Below, one piece after another: positions 32,821 through 41,570 of a stretch of 64,000 bases of DNA. Made by a program: the position numbers and the translations under genes. This DNA is from Homoserinibacter sp. GY 40078. Lineage in GTDB: Bacteria > Actinomycetota > Actinomycetes > Actinomycetales > Microbacteriaceae. Below the pieces are notes generated by a model. That model ran no database searches and was not told the origin of the DNA. It saw only the letters and a program-made list of their open reading frames with translations. The DNA lies in NCBI RefSeq assembly GCF_008017545.1, contig NZ_VRTZ01000001.1:1143741-1207740 (forward strand). Reading direction: 5' to 3'. Positions within the stretch are counted from its first letter, which is position 1. The number at the start of each line of letters is the position of its first letter.

Positions 32821-34389
32821 TCAGTCGGTCGTGTCCCAACTCGCGCTGAAGCGCTGCTGCTCGATCACCGGACGCAGCCGCGCCTCGAGGTCGTCGTCGA
32901 CGAAGTAGGTCCGGAGCATGCCGTCGCGCAGGTGGTTGCCGATCGCCCCCATGATCATCGACTGGTCGAGGCTCAGGTAGCGTTCGGCGATTGTGCCCGA
33001 GTGCACGGCGACCGCGTCGTAGAACCCGCCCGCCCCGTACGCGCCGAGATCCTTCTCGATCCCGCGGAGGTTCTCGAGCACGGCATCCGCGTCGTATTCG
33101 AGGGCGAGGAACGACGCGTGCGGCGTCACGACCCCGTCGCCGAACTCCGGATCCGGGTTTGTGCCCTCGGCGCCCTTGCACCCCGTGTAGTCGATGTCGA
33201 CGTCGGTGTTCTCGGTGTCGGAGAGATAGCCGTCGGATCGGATGCCGGCGAGATCCACCCCGTACTCCCGATACCCGCCTTCCGGGTTGGAGGCGGGGGA
33301 GAAGCCCCAGTAGCCGTATCCGGCGTCGTCGCCGTGGCGTTCCTGCACCTCGACGGTGATCGGGTGGTTGAGACCCCACGAGTCGGGGCCCCACTCGGCC
33401 TCCGGCACGAAGAGGTCGGGCATGAGCGCCTCGAACATGCTGCCGCCCCAGCCGGGGACGAACGCGAGCTCGTCGTACTGGTAGGCCCCCTCGAAGACCG
33501 AGAGCCCGGAGTATTCGCGCGTCTCGCCGATCGGCCGCTGCTCCTGCCACGACCAGTCGCATCCGTCGGGCATCGTGCGGTAGGTGCCGTAGAGGCTCGT
33601 CGCCGGAATGCGTCCGTCGCCGATGGCGAGGTAGGTCGCGATGCGGCTCTCGCTCACGGTCGTGTCGTAGTGGTGGCAGGTGTAGTACACCTCGGGCCCG
33701 GTGCCGTTGTAGTTCGGTGCCTGCACGGCGCAGGTCTCGCCCGGCGGCTCCTCCCAGAAGCCGCCGCGGTTCGTGCCCGCGGGCAGCGAGCCCGTCGGCT
33801 CCGGGTCGAAGAACGCGCCGAAGTCCATCGAGTCGACGAGCTCGTTCGCCTCGGCCTCGAGTGCGGGTTCCGCCTCCGCGACCACGCGCAGCCCTGCCGC
33901 GAGCCAGCCGTTGTCGACGCTCGAGAGGAACGGGAACACGGGGTCGCCGCTGTCGGGCCACTCGGTGAGCAGGTGACCGTCGGTCGGCGAGTACCAGTTG
34001 AAGTACATCCCGGACGCCTCATTGCGCTCGAGGGTCGAGAGCGTCGACAGGGTGGTCGTCATGCGCTCGCGCGCCTCGTGACGGTTGATGATCCCGAGAT
34101 CACGTGCGACGACGGTCGACCACAGGTAGCCGCCGATGTTCGTCGGCGAGGTGTAGGCGCTCGCGCTGCCGTGGGCGAGGTCACCGTCGATGTTGTCCGC
34201 GGGGAGCCCGGTGTCGGGGTCCGTCATCGCCGTGAGCGATTCCCAGGTGTCGCTCGCGTAGCGCAGCAGCGTCCGCCGCTCGTCGTGACCGGCGGACGGC
34301 GGCGTCGCGCATCCGAGGGTGGTGGCGGCGACCGCCATGACGGCGCTCGCGGCGAGGACGCTCACCCGGCGTCCGTTCCGGCGGATCAC
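32821..34389 (-). CDS. Glucoamylase-domain (GH144-like) lipoprotein
   Basis: GTG at 34389 has GGAGG seven bases upstream and overlaps the GH1 stop as GTGA; the longer frame would lie inside GH1. The 522-residue product has a lipoprotein signal (TTLGC near residue 20) and an alpha/alpha-barrel glucoamylase-type domain. Recognisable blocks are GGYLWSTVVARDLGII, NGWLAAGLRV, LFVPEAEWGPDSWGLNH, GYWGFSPASNPEGGYREYGVD and TPHASFLAL. This family includes GH144 endo-beta-1,2-glucanases. Being surface-anchored, it could cut glucan outside the cell for the importer that shares the operon. The exact linkage is inferred. Confidence 0.75.
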   Translation of the reverse strand: MIRRNGRRVSVLAASAVMAVAATTLGCATPPSAGHDERRTLLRYASDTWESLTAMTDPDTGLPADNIDGDLAHGSASAYTSPTNIGGYLWSTVVARDLGIINRHEARERMTTTLSTLSTLERNEASGMYFNWYSPTDGHLLTEWPDSGDPVFPFLSSVDNGWLAAGLRVVAEAEPALEAEANELVDSMDFGAFFDPEPTGSLPAGTNRGGFWEEPPGETCAVQAPNYNGTGPEVYYTCHHYDTTVSESRIATYLAIGDGRIPATSLYGTYRTMPDGCDWSWQEQRPIGETREYSGLSVFEGAYQYDELAFVPGWGGSMFEALMPDLFVPEAEWGPDSWGLNHPITVEVQERHGDDAGYGYWGFSPASNPEGGYREYGVDLAGIRSDGYLSDTENTDVDIDYTGCKGAEGTNPDPEFGDGVVTPHASFLALEYDADAVLENLRGIEKDLGAYGAGGFYDAVAVHSGTIAERYLSLDQSMIMGAIGNHLRDGMLRTYFVDDDLEARLRPVIEQQRFSASWDTTD

Positions 34390-35561
34390 GACAGCACCTC
34401 CGCCCGGGCACGCTGGGCGACCGAGCCCAGCCACGCGAGCGAGGGCTTCGGATGCCGTTCGAAGGTCACCGGATCCCATCCGATGAGCCCGAAGGTGGGG
34501 CGGTAGCTGCCCCACTCGTAGTTGTCGAGGGCGCTCCAGTGCAGGTAGCCGCGCACGTCGATGCCCTCGGACATACAGTCGGCGACCGCGTTCAGGGCGC
34601 CGGTGGTGTAGTCGATGCGGCGAGTGTCGTCTGCGGTGGCGATGCCGTTCTCGGTCACGTACACGGGCGTGCCGTTGAGCTTCCACGAGTTGCGGATGCC
34701 GTCGCCGATGGCGGGCGGGTAGTACTCCCATCCGGTGAGGGTGCGCTCGGCGTCCGCGGGCGCTGGGAGCGGGCCATCCGCTCCGATCTTGGTGCGGGTG
34801 TAGGCCTGGACTCCAACCCAGTCGTCGCCCGTCGCCGCCTCGAGGAAGACGTCCTCACGCGAACGGCCGTACTCGGCGGCGACGGCCTCGGCCCCCGGGA
34901 GCGGCTGGTACGCCTGCGTGGCGACCGACCATCCGGCCTGGGCCCCGGCGCTTCGGACGCGCTCGACGGCGAGCCGGTGGGCGCGGATGAGGCGCTCGGT
35001 CACCGCAGGAACCCCCGGCGGCAGCCCTGCGGCCGGGAAGCCCACCTCAGGGTCGGCGAGCACCGAGACCATGTTCGGCTCGTTGATGGTGCATATGAGC
35101 TCGACCTCGTCGAGCACGGGAAGCGCCGCCTCCACGTAGCGCGCGAACAGCTCGGGCATCTCGTCGGAGTGCCAGCCGCCCGCCCGCGCCGCCCACACCG
35201 GGTTGGTGAAGTGGTGCAGCGTCACCATCGGAGTGAGGCCGACGTCGCGAGCGGTCGCGACCATCCGGCGGTAGTGGTCGATCATCGCGCGCGACACGTA
35301 TCCGCGTTCGGGCTCGATCCGCGCCCACTCCACGCTGAAGCGATAGGCGCCGAGCCCGGCGTCGGCGAGCAGGCGCATGTCCTCCGGGTAGCGGTGGAAG
35401 CTGTCGGCGGCGTCGCCGGACGGCTGCTCGACCGGCGCACCCGGGAGGTGCCCGTGCTCGCGCTGCCACCAGTCGGAGTTCACGTTGTTGCCCTCGACCT
35501 GGTGGGCTGCCGTCGAGGCGCCCCAGAGGAAATCGGCGGGGAAGGCGGGGACGGTGGTCAT
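34386..35561 (-). CDS. GH1 beta-glucosidase
   Basis: The ATG at 35561 lies behind AGGAGT; the upstream extension lies in permease sequence. The 391-residue product is shorter than the usual ~450 of GH1 but has the full motif set: FLWGASTAAHQVEG, acid/base E161 in CTINEPN, nucleophile E304 in VTENGI, and the C-terminal W in SALDNYEWG. No signal peptide is seen, so it works on imported beta-glucosides. It lies 13 bases after the ABC permease and is coupled to the GH144-like gene, giving an import-and-hydrolyse module. Confidence 0.92.
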   Translation of the reverse strand: MTTVPAFPADFLWGASTAAHQVEGNNVNSDWWQREHGHLPGAPVEQPSGDAADSFHRYPEDMRLLADAGLGAYRFSVEWARIEPERGYVSRAMIDHYRRMVATARDVGLTPMVTLHHFTNPVWAARAGGWHSDEMPELFARYVEAALPVLDEVELICTINEPNMVSVLADPEVGFPAAGLPPGVPAVTERLIRAHRLAVERVRSAGAQAGWSVATQAYQPLPGAEAVAAEYGRSREDVFLEAATGDDWVGVQAYTRTKIGADGPLPAPADAERTLTGWEYYPPAIGDGIRNSWKLNGTPVYVTENGIATADDTRRIDYTTGALNAVADCMSEGIDVRGYLHWSALDNYEWGSYRPTFGLIGWDPVTFERHPKPSLAWLGSVAQRARAEVLS

Positions 35562-35574
35562 CGGGAGACTCCTT

Positions 35575-36393
35575 TTACTTGATTCCCGTGAGGGCGATGC
35601 CCTGCACGAAGTAGCGCTGCAGCAGGACGAACACGACGAGCACCGGGACCACGACGACGACCGCACCGGCCAGCATCAGTCCGTACTGCGCCGCGTTCTG
35701 GCTGATCGAATAGAGCGCGAGGGCGACGGGCAGCGTGTACATCTCCTCGCTCGTGGCGACGACGAGCGGCCAGAGGAAGTTGTTCCAGCTGCCGAGGAAG
35801 GTCAGGATCGTGAGCGTCGCGATCGCGGGACCGCACAGCGGCAGGATCACCCGCAGGAAGATCCGCCACTCGCTCGCGCCGTCGATCCGCGCCGCCTCGA
35901 TGATGTCGTCGGGCAGCCCGATCATGAACTGCCGCATGAGGAACACCCCGACTGGGGTGATGAGGAACGGCAGGATGAGCCCCGGGTAGGTGTTCACGAG
36001 GCCGAGGTTCGCGGTGAGCACGAACAGGGGCACGAAGGTCACGACGCCGGGGATCATGAGGGTCGTCAGCACCATCCCGAAGAGCAGCCGCTTGCCGCGG
36101 AACTGAAGCTTCGCGAGCGCGTATCCGACCATCGACGAGAACGCGATGTTGCCGAGCGTCACGCACACCGCGACGATCGTGCTGTTCGCGAAGAAGGTCG
36201 TGAAGTCGAGGCGCCCGAACAGCTCGGCGAAGTTGTCGAGCGTCGGATCGATCGGCCAGAACGAGGTCGGATGCTGTCGGATCTCGGGGGTGCTCTTGAA
36301 CGCGCTGATGAACATCCACACGAACGGCATCACCATCACGATGAGTCCGGCGGTGAGCACGAGGTAGAGCCACCAGCTTCTGCGGCGGGTCAC
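35575..36393 (-). CDS. Sugar ABC permease (MalG type)
   Basis: GTG at 36393 lies two bases after the upstream permease stop, with AAGAAGGA as RBS overlapping that stop. The 272-residue product has six helices. The EAA motif, IEAARIDGASEWRIFLRVILPLC, is near residues 162-184, and the tail reads FVQGIALTGIK. The frame is open much further upstream but that part overlaps the other permease and is not used. Confidence 0.92.
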   Translation of the reverse strand: MTRRRSWWLYLVLTAGLIVMVMPFVWMFISAFKSTPEIRQHPTSFWPIDPTLDNFAELFGRLDFTTFFANSTIVAVCVTLGNIAFSSMVGYALAKLQFRGKRLLFGMVLTTLMIPGVVTFVPLFVLTANLGLVNTYPGLILPFLITPVGVFLMRQFMIGLPDDIIEAARIDGASEWRIFLRVILPLCGPAIATLTILTFLGSWNNFLWPLVVATSEEMYTLPVALALYSISQNAAQYGLMLAGAVVVVVPVLVVFVLLQRYFVQGIALTGIK

Positions 36394-36395
36394 GG

Positions 36396-37316
36396 TCAGT
36401 CCTTCTTTCCGAGCACACGGAACTGGATGAGGCTCAGCACGACGATGCCGAGGAAGAGCACGTAGCTCGCGGCGGAGGCGAGCGAGTAGTTGCCGAATCC
36501 GAACTGCTGGTACGTGTACATCGCGGTCGACAGCGTCGAGTCGAGGGGGCCGCCGCGGGTCATGACGAACGGCTCCTCGAAGAACTGCAGGTAACCGATG
36601 CCGGTGATCACGGCGGCGAAGAGCATCGGGGGCCGCATCGCGGGCAGTGTGATGTTGACGAACCGCTGCCAGGCGTTCGCGCCGTCGACCATCGCCGCTT
36701 CGTGATGTTCGCGCGGAACCCCCTGGAGCCCGGCGAGGAAGATCACCATGAGCGTTCCGAGGTTGCGCCAGACGGCCATGAGGATGAGTGCGGGCAGCGC
36801 CCAGGTGGTCGACTGCAGCCAGTTGGGTCCCTCGATGCCGACGAGGCTGAGGGCTCCGTTGAGCAGGCCGTCGGGCTGCAGGATGAACCGCCACACGATC
36901 GCGATCGCGACGATGCTCGTGACGACCGGCGCGTAGTAGCCCACCCGGAAGACGGTGCGGAAGCGCTGGATGCCGGTGTTGAGCGCGATCGCCACGGCGA
37001 GCGCGACGCCCATCGTGAGCGGAACGCCGATCACGACGAAGGCGAGCGTGTTGAGGATCGAGCGGACGAACCGCGGGTCCTCGAAGAGGCGCACGTAGTT
37101 GTCGAACCCGATGAGGTTGACGGCGAACGGCGTCTCCAGGTCTCGTGTCGTGAGGTCGGTGAAGCTCATCGCGAACGACGCGACGATCGGCCCCGCCATG
37201 AACACGAGGAACAGCACGAGGAACGGCGTGGCGAAGCCCCACGCGATCCAGGTCATCCTCCGCGCCCGGCGCGCCGTGTTGCGGCGCGCCGGGGTGGAGG
37301 GAGCGGATGCGGTCAT
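36396..37316 (-). CDS. Sugar ABC permease (MalF type)
   Basis: The ATG at 37316 gives a 306-residue product with a basic N-terminus (ARRNTARRARRMTW), six helices and the loop HHEAAMVDGANAWQRFVNITLPA as a slightly altered EAA motif. An in-frame start further upstream overlaps the binding-protein gene. It lies seven bases after that gene with a poor RBS of its own, so translation is probably coupled. It is part of the beta-glucan-type operon. Confidence 0.9.
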   Translation of the reverse strand: MTASAPSTPARRNTARRARRMTWIAWGFATPFLVLFLVFMAGPIVASFAMSFTDLTTRDLETPFAVNLIGFDNYVRLFEDPRFVRSILNTLAFVVIGVPLTMGVALAVAIALNTGIQRFRTVFRVGYYAPVVTSIVAIAIVWRFILQPDGLLNGALSLVGIEGPNWLQSTTWALPALILMAVWRNLGTLMVIFLAGLQGVPREHHEAAMVDGANAWQRFVNITLPAMRPPMLFAAVITGIGYLQFFEEPFVMTRGGPLDSTLSTAMYTYQQFGFGNYSLASAASYVLFLGIVVLSLIQFRVLGKKD

Positions 37317-37323
37317 GGCGTGA

Positions 37324-38625
37324 CTACTGGCCCGTGCCGATCGAGGTGGCGCTCTGCTGGATCGTGTCGACGGCGGTGGCCGCATCCGTCTCGCCGCGCG
37401 CGACCTTCTCGAGCTCCTGGTCGATGACCGCCGAGACCTGCGCCCAGGTCGGGATCGCGGGCGGCGCCTTCGAGTCGCTCAGCTGCTCGCCGAACACGCT
37501 CAGGTAGGGGTCGTCGGCGAATACCGGGTCGTCCCAGGCCGACTGCACGCTGGGCAGGTCGGTGGAGATGTCGTACCAGGCCAGCTGCGTCTCGGGCTGG
37601 CTCAACCAGCGGACGAACTTCCAGGCGGCGTCGCGGTTGGCGGCGTCGTCGAAGACCGCGAGGTTGCCGCCGCCGGTGAAGCTCGTGCGGTTGGTCGCGC
37701 CCGGGACCATCGCGACGGCGAACTTGTCCATGAAGTCCTCGCCGCCCTGCTCGCGCAGGAGGCTCACGTGGTACGGACCGGAGAAGAAGGACCCCACCTC
37801 TCCGTCGATGAACTTCTGCTCGATCTCGCCGCCCTCGAGTCGCACGGGCTCGGCGAGGCCGTCGTCGAAGAAGGATGCGTAGAACTCGAAGGCGTCGGTC
37901 CACGCGGCGTCGTCGAACGCGAACTGTCCGTCGTCGGTGAGGATGTCGCCGCCCTGCTGCCAGGCGAACGGGGTGATGTACTGCCACGAGTCGAACCCAC
38001 CCGGAGGCAGGGAGACGCCGGAGGTGGCGCCCTGGTCGACCATCGCGGCGGCGAAGCCCGAGAACTCGTCCCAGGTCTCGGGGGCGTTGACGCCCGCAGC
38101 CTTGGCCATGTCGGTGCGGTAGTAGAGCACACGGGTGTCGACGTACCACGGCACCCCGTACGCGGTGCCGTCGACGACCGTGGTGTCCCACGAGCCGGGG
38201 AAGAAGGTGCTCTCATCGACGAGCCCGTCGGGGGTGGGCTCGAAGGCGCCCGTCGCCCCGAACTCGCCGACCCAGGTCGTGCCGAGCATCGTGATGTCCG
38301 GCGTCGAGCCGCCGGCGATGGCAGTGGCGATCCGGTCGTGCGCGCTGTCCCACGGGACGGCGGTCACCTGGATGTCGGCATCCGGGTTGTCCTTCTCGAA
38401 CTCGGCGGCGAGCTGGTCGAGCACTTCGCCCTCGTTGCCCATCGCCCAGATCTCGACGGTGCCGGTGGCGGGGGAGTCGTCGATCGCACCCTTGCTCTCG
38501 GGTGCGGAGTCGCTGCCGTCTCCGCGGCCGCATCCGGTCAGCGCGAGCGTTCCCACGGTGAGCAGCGCCCCCGCGGTGAGGATGCGGCGCTGCCGCGTGC
38601 CCCGGTCGGATCTCCATCGATTCAT
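37324..38625 (-). CDS. Sugar ABC transporter substrate-binding lipoprotein
   Basis: The ATG at 38625 lies behind ATGGAGG. The signal is basic (MNRWRSDRGTRQRR) with lipobox LTGC near residues 29-32. The mature part has family-1 solute-binding features (VEIWAMGNEGEVLDQLAAEFEKDNPDADIQV). The 433-residue product is the first gene of the minus-strand operon SBP - permease - permease - GH1 - GH144-like. It is expressed from a promoter facing the TetR gene, whose likely operator sits between its -35 and -10. Confidence 0.92.
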   Translation of the reverse strand: MNRWRSDRGTRQRRILTAGALLTVGTLALTGCGRGDGSDSAPESKGAIDDSPATGTVEIWAMGNEGEVLDQLAAEFEKDNPDADIQVTAVPWDSAHDRIATAIAGGSTPDITMLGTTWVGEFGATGAFEPTPDGLVDESTFFPGSWDTTVVDGTAYGVPWYVDTRVLYYRTDMAKAAGVNAPETWDEFSGFAAAMVDQGATSGVSLPPGGFDSWQYITPFAWQQGGDILTDDGQFAFDDAAWTDAFEFYASFFDDGLAEPVRLEGGEIEQKFIDGEVGSFFSGPYHVSLLREQGGEDFMDKFAVAMVPGATNRTSFTGGGNLAVFDDAANRDAAWKFVRWLSQPETQLAWYDISTDLPSVQSAWDDPVFADDPYLSVFGEQLSDSKAPPAIPTWAQVSAVIDQELEKVARGETDAATAVDTIQQSATSIGTGQ

Positions 38626-38699
38626 GTCGGCCTCCATTGGTCGTCCGCGAGGGTGCGGATTCAGTGCTCGCCCGCCGTTCGGTGCGGGCGTATTTCGAA

Positions 38700-38727
38700 A
38701 ACCTAACACATGTGTGGTTTTTGTCCA
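38700..38727 (-). promoter_or_regulatory. Promoter of the beta-glucan operon with ACACATGTGT operator
   Basis: On the minus strand TGGACA (38722-38727) and TAGGTT (38700-38705) are separated by 16 bases. A 10-bp perfect palindrome ACACATGTGT (38706-38715) lies in the spacer. The divergent TetR gene starts 36 bases away, so this is its probable binding site. Confidence 0.6.
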
Positions 38728-38750
38728 GGGGTGCGAGTAGATTCTGTGGA

Positions 38751-39377
38751 ATGACTCCCGAGGATGCCTCCCGACGCCGCGGCAGCTACCCGAAAGGGCA
38801 GGTCAAGCGGCAGGAAATCGTCGACGCCGCCCTCGGGGTGTTCGGCAGCATGGGGTGGAACAGTGGCTCGATGCGCGAGATCGCGAAGCGCGTGGGGCTC
38901 ACCCCGGCGGGCCTCCTTCACCACTTCAAGTCGAAAGAGGAACTGTTCGCCGAGGTGCTGCGGCAGCGCGACCAGAAGGTGCAGGCGGCTGCGGGAGACG
39001 TGACGGAGTTCCACCTGATCGATCAGATGCGCAACGTCGTCGCGTACAACCAGACGACGCGCGGCCTCACCTCTCTCTATACGGTGATCTCCGCCGAGGC
39101 GACCGCGCCCGAGCATCCGGCGCACGCGGACTTCGCTCGGCGATACGCCGAGAACGCCACCTCGACCACCGAGGTGCTGGAGCACGCGCAGCGAGACGGC
39201 CTCATTCGCGACGACATCGACCCGGCGCACGCGGCGCGTCTGATCGCGGCCGTCATGGACGGCCTCCAGCTGCAGTGGCTGCTCGACGGCGACATAGACA
39301 TGTCTGCGGCGTTCGAGGACTTCCTGCGGGGGTACCTGCGGCCGGTGCGCGGGAACCAACGGGTTAGTCGAGCGTGA
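38751..39377 (+). CDS. TetR/AcrR-family regulator of the beta-glucan operon
   Basis: ATG at 38751 lies seven bases after TAGATT (38738-38743), a leaderless arrangement. The 208-residue product has an HTH at about residues 18-62 (RQEIVDAALGVFGSMGWNSGSMREIAKRVGLTPAGLLHHFKSKEELF) and a TetR C-terminal domain. It is divergent from the sugar operon and the shared gap holds the ACACATGTGT palindrome. A TetR regulator for sugar uptake is less usual than LacI, but known in actinobacteria. The ligand is probably a sugar from the pathway. Confidence 0.88.
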   Translation: MTPEDASRRRGSYPKGQVKRQEIVDAALGVFGSMGWNSGSMREIAKRVGLTPAGLLHHFKSKEELFAEVLRQRDQKVQAAAGDVTEFHLIDQMRNVVAYNQTTRGLTSLYTVISAEATAPEHPAHADFARRYAENATSTTEVLEHAQRDGLIRDDIDPAHAARLIAAVMDGLQLQWLLDGDIDMSAAFEDFLRGYLRPVRGNQRVSRA

Positions 39378-39435
39378 TCCGTGCCCCCCGACGTGGTGAT
39401 GCCGCTGCGGGTGCACGCTCGGATAGCGTTCTCGC

Positions 39436-39822
39436 GTGGGACGGGCCGAGACACGACGAGTGAGAGACCTCGTCGCGACACTCATGTGGAACGTGCCCGA
39501 GTTCCAACCGCGGGCGGGTGTGCTGCCGCCGAACCCGGACGGGCTGGTCGAGTCGGCCGAATTCGACGTGCTTCCCGGCATCCGCGTGGTGCTGTTCCCT
39601 CATGCGTCGGAGTGGCGCGCGCTGATCGTCCAATTCGGGCCCACCGGCCAGGCCACGGCGACCGTCGAGCACCAGCTGCGTGCCGGAAACGATGAGGAAG
39701 CCCCACGGTGGGCCATGCAAGTGTTCCGCGATGTGCTCGCATCCGTCGTCGCAGGCGGCCCGGAGTCGCCCGTGCCGCAAGAGCGGCTGACGAAGGTCAC
39801 CGGGCTGATCGACCGCGTCTAG
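39436..39822 (+). CDS. Hypothetical protein, 128 residues
   Basis: GTG at 39436 lies six bases after TAGCGT (39424-39429), again a leaderless layout. The soluble product has alternating strand and helix segments (GIRVVLFPHASEWRALIVQFGP, ATATVEHQLRAG) and no membrane segment or motif I recognise. Its stop overlaps the convergent transporter stop by four bases. Codon bias supports coding. Confidence 0.5.
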   Translation: MGRAETRRVRDLVATLMWNVPEFQPRAGVLPPNPDGLVESAEFDVLPGIRVVLFPHASEWRALIVQFGPTGQATATVEHQLRAGNDEEAPRWAMQVFRDVLASVVAGGPESPVPQERLTKVTGLIDRV

Positions 39823-41003
39823 CTCGCGGACGCCGTCGCAGCCACAGCCAGGGTTGCCAGCACCACCGTGACGGGCGCGGCGACGAGCCCGAGCAGTACG
39901 TATCGCCGCCAGGGCATTTCCACGCCGAGCGACGTCAGCCGCTGGTGCCACAGGAGCACCGCGAGCGACGCCCACGGCGTGATCAGCGCGCCCGCGTTCA
40001 CGCCCACGAGGAGCGCCGCGATCCGGGCGGGGGAGTCGGCGATCGGCTCGAGCGCGAGGTAGGCGGGGAGGTTGTTGACCGCGTTCGCGGCCGCAGCTCC
40101 GGATGCCGAGAGGCGCAGCAGCGCATCCGGTGAGTCCCCTCCGCCCGCGATCGCCGCGACCGCATCCGTCAGCCCGATCGCGTGACCGGCGCCGACCACC
40201 AGGAACAGTCCGCTCGCGAACACCAGGAGGCCCCACGGCACGAGGCCGAGGCGCACGGATTCACGCTGCCGCACAGCGAACACGGCGAGCAGCACGACCG
40301 CCGCGCCGGTCGCCGGGATCCACACCGGGATCCCGCTGACGAGCAGCGGAAGCAGGAGGCCCACCACCACGGCTGCGGCGCGGAACGTGACCGGATCGCG
40401 GGGTGGCTCGGATTCCGCCGGGGTGTAGCGAGTTCCGATCTCCCGCCGGAACACGACCGCGATGATCGCGCTCGGCACGACGATCGCGACGACCGCCGGC
40501 GCGACCATGAGCGCCGCGAAGCGACCCGGATCAGAGAACCCGAGCGCGTGCTCCGCGAGCAGGTTGGTGAGGTTCGAGACCGGCAGCAAGAGCGAGGCGG
40601 TGTTGGCCAGCCACACCGTCGTGAGGGCGAACGGGAGAGGCGGGTATCCGTGGTGGCGCGCGAGCAGCACCACGACGGGCGTGAGGAGCACGGCGGTGGT
40701 GTCGAGCGAGAGGAAGACGGTGCAGGCCACGGCCAGCAGCACGACGAGCACCCAGAGCGCCCATCCGCGGCCGCGCGCGAGGCGGGCGAGGCGCTCGGCG
40801 ATGGCGGCGAACAGCCCGGCGTGGTCGGCGAGTTCCGCGACGACGGTCACCGCGACGGCAAAGAGGAGGATCGGCCAGACGCGCTCGCCGATCGCGGCCG
40901 CCTCGTCGAGCGGCAGGAGCCCCGACGCGACGGCGACGCCCCCGAGCACCAGGAGCCCGCCCCCCACGATCCCGAGCCGCACCGCACGAGCGTAAGCCCC
41001 CAT
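39819..41003 (-). CDS. SLC13/ArsB-like membrane transporter
   Basis: The ATG at 41003 (MGAYARAVRLGIVG) is chosen. A longer frame to 41060 would encode the repeat element in its N-terminus. The 394-residue product has about 11 hydrophobic segments and two inverted-repeat halves. The first carries LSLDTTAVLLTPVVVLLA and ANTASLLLPVSNLTNL; the second carries ANAVNNLPAYLAL and GVNAGALITPWASLAVLLW. These are hallmarks of the ArsB/DASS (IT superfamily) transporters. The substrate may be arsenite or a dicarboxylate; no arsenic genes are near. Its start codon lies at the edge of a palindromic repeat. Confidence 0.85.
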   Translation of the reverse strand: MGAYARAVRLGIVGGGLLVLGGVAVASGLLPLDEAAAIGERVWPILLFAVAVTVVAELADHAGLFAAIAERLARLARGRGWALWVLVVLLAVACTVFLSLDTTAVLLTPVVVLLARHHGYPPLPFALTTVWLANTASLLLPVSNLTNLLAEHALGFSDPGRFAALMVAPAVVAIVVPSAIIAVVFRREIGTRYTPAESEPPRDPVTFRAAAVVVGLLLPLLVSGIPVWIPATGAAVVLLAVFAVRQRESVRLGLVPWGLLVFASGLFLVVGAGHAIGLTDAVAAIAGGGDSPDALLRLSASGAAAANAVNNLPAYLALEPIADSPARIAALLVGVNAGALITPWASLAVLLWHQRLTSLGVEMPWRRYVLLGLVAAPVTVVLATLAVAATASAS

Positions 41004-41075
41004 CCCGCGAGATGTCCCTTTCGGGTCATCTCGTTCGTTGAAACCCGCACTTTTAGACATCTCGCGGGATCGGGG
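40998..41075. repeat. Palindromic mobile-like element, copy 1
   Basis: Terminal inverted repeats: GATGTC-ending left arm at about 40998-41016 (ATCCCGCGAGATGTC core at 41002-41016) and GACATCTCGCGGGAT at 41056-41070, extended by CCCC/GGGG with one mismatch. The interior reads CCTTTCGGGTCATCTCG then AACCCGCACTTTTAGAC. It is the reverse complement of copy 2 with few differences. No ORF is contained. Confidence 0.85.
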
Positions 41076-41092
41076 GCGGGGAGAATGGGGGG

Positions 41093-41548
41093 ATGCGGGT
41101 GGAGTTGGGAGACCTGGGGGATGCGCGGGTGCGGCGGCTGCTCGAAGATCACCTTGCGGACATGTTCGCCACGTCGCCGCCCGAGAGCGTGCACGCGCTC
41201 GACGTGAGCGGCCTGCAGCATCCGTCGGTCACGTTCTGGGTGCTCGCGGACGGCGAGCGGATGCTCGGCTGCGTGGCGCTCAAGGAACTCGACCCCGCGC
41301 ATGGCGAGCTCAAGTCGATGCGCACGGATGCCGCGGAGCGCGGGCGGGGCCTTGGCCGGATGCTGCTGGACCACGTGCTTGCGGAGGCGGGCAGCCGGGG
41401 CTACGCCCGCCTGAGCCTCGAGACCGGTTCACAGGAGTTCTTCCTCCCGGCGCGCACCCTCTACGCGCGGGCGGGTTTCCGCGAGACCGCCCCGTTCGCC
41501 GACTACGCCCCCGACCCGAACAGCGTCTTCATGACCCTCGACCTCTGA
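41093..41548 (+). CDS. GNAT-family N-acetyltransferase
   Basis: The 151-residue product has the GNAT core: strand GCVALKELDPAHGELKSMRTDAAERGRGLGRMLLDHVL with the acetyl-CoA pyrophosphate loop RGRGLG (about residues 84-89), and the C-terminal RTLYARAGFRETAPFADYAPDPNSVFM typical of the PhnO/YsnE-like subgroup. The acceptor substrate is unknown. The gene is bracketed on both sides by inverted copies of the palindromic element, at 18 bases upstream and 22 bases downstream. The unit could in principle be moved or inverted through them. Confidence 0.88.
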   Translation: MRVELGDLGDARVRRLLEDHLADMFATSPPESVHALDVSGLQHPSVTFWVLADGERMLGCVALKELDPAHGELKSMRTDAAERGRGLGRMLLDHVLAEAGSRGYARLSLETGSQEFFLPARTLYARAGFRETAPFADYAPDPNSVFMTLDL

Positions 41549-41570
41549 CCGCATCCGCACCCCACCCCAC

